The notes under the pieces: model-generated
Told to the model about the DNA's origin: nothing
The model's input: the letters and a program-made list of their open reading frames with translations, nothing else
Database searches by the model: none
Shown: one piece after another, positions 63,721 through 64,000 of the stretch
Layout of the letters: the number at the start of each line of letters is the position of its first letter
Position numbering within the stretch: the stretch's first letter is position 1
Program-made: the position numbers and the translations under genes
From: JABGPL01 sp964387885
GTDB lineage: Bacteria > Electryoneota > AABM5-125-24 > Hatepunaeales > Hatepunaeaceae
DNA length: 64,000 nucleotides
Direction: 5' to 3'
Assembly: GCA_964387885.1 (NCBI GenBank)
Contig: CAYLYZ010000001.1
Location: 62,001 to 126,000, forward strand

Positions 63721-64000
63721 ATGCAATTTGATCCAAAAAGCCCGGATTCTCCTGAATCAGAGCAAAAACCAAAGATATTCGACCTGGTCTCAATATTGAT
63801 GATTCTGGTTGGAGTTATACTCTTTTCAAAGCCACTTTTCGATCCCTGGGCTGGGAAAGCCGAATTCCTGCTTTCAGAACTCCTGATGTTTGGCATTACA
63901 TTGGTTTTTTTGAAATTACAGAAATTCAATGTTGCAGAACTAATACGTTGGAATCCGCTTCCGAGAAAGCTCTGGTGGTCACTGTTGTTATTGGTCACCG
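63721..64000 (+). CDS. Membrane protein, probably CPBP-family intramembrane protease (3' partial)
   Basis: Ninety-three codons are visible before the right edge, all open. A polar N-terminus of about 20 residues (MQFDPKSPDSPESEQKP) is followed by a hydrophobic segment (LVSILMILVGVILFSKPLF), a second (LLSELLMFGITLVFLKL) and the segment FNVAELIRWNPLPRKLWW leading to a third. This resembles the N-terminal part of CPBP (CAAX-protease-like) proteins, in which the L-R-W-N-type cytoplasmic turn precedes the catalytic half. The catalytic motifs would lie beyond the edge, so the assignment is tentative. Confidence 0.55.
   Translation, partial: MQFDPKSPDSPESEQKPKIFDLVSILMILVGVILFSKPLFDPWAGKAEFLLSELLMFGITLVFLKLQKFNVAELIRWNPLPRKLWWSLLLLVT

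Overview
The window is an ordinary, densely coded chromosome segment from a Gram-negative, diderm bacterium, most likely an uncultured lineage of the FCB superphylum (the Marinimicrobia/KSB1/Calditrichota side of the group). The evidence is three large secreted proteins with C-terminal tails of the 'YPNPFN' type IX secretion sorting kind, LVIVD-repeat lipoproteins, heptosyltransferase-like genes with an LptE-type lipoprotein, a Treponema-like TatT/TRAP set, and many TTG/GTG starts. I cannot name the genus or the phylum with certainty. By eye the base composition is moderately AT-rich and even. I saw no IS element, prophage or CRISPR array.

Region 1 to 18090 (+): a long run of closely packed genes. 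In order: a partial nucleotide cyclase/AAA/TPR signalling protein, proline dehydrogenase, uvrB, purD, a metallo-beta-lactamase-fold hydrolase, a sigma-54-type activator without a sensor domain, lptE, a fused Sua5-phosphatase, two GT9 heptosyltransferase-like genes, secD-secF (with their own promoter), purA, and a tRNA-Lys that begins on the last base of the purA stop codon. A strong hairpin terminator follows. Next come a UMF1 transporter, a stand-alone response regulator and tatA.

Region 20182 to 30847: an inositol-phosphatase family gene and a lipoprotein on the minus strand, then a plus-strand run with a double-length thyX, a pentapeptide-repeat protein, a second MBL hydrolase, a complete TRAP transporter with its TatT lipoprotein (tatT-dctP-dctQ-dctM), a family 2 glycosyltransferase, pcm and a small membrane exporter.

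Region 30850 to 46135 (-): a secreted T9SS cargo protein, leuS behind tRNA-Pro, a tripartite-type efflux block (adaptor, two RND pumps and a small lipoprotein between them), 3-hydroxyacyl-CoA dehydrogenase and ndk.

Region 46386 to 54042 (-): an energy operon in transcription order: a cyclic-2,3-diphosphoglycerate-synthetase-like GTPase, carbamate kinase, sucC, sucD, and the four subunits of a 2-oxoacid:ferredoxin oxidoreductase. It links 2-oxoacid oxidation or reduction (CoA, ferredoxin) with two substrate-level phosphorylation steps. It is headed by a leader of about 225 nt with four predicted stems and a sigma-70-like promoter. This leader is the best candidate in the window for something undescribed.

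Region 54043 to 64000: two more T9SS cargo proteins (a PKD-domain protein and a gingipain-like C25 peptidase), three tandem LVIVD lipoproteins behind a near-consensus promoter, an ECF sigma factor, and, divergently, the start of a membrane protein that looks like a CPBP-family protease and runs off the right edge.
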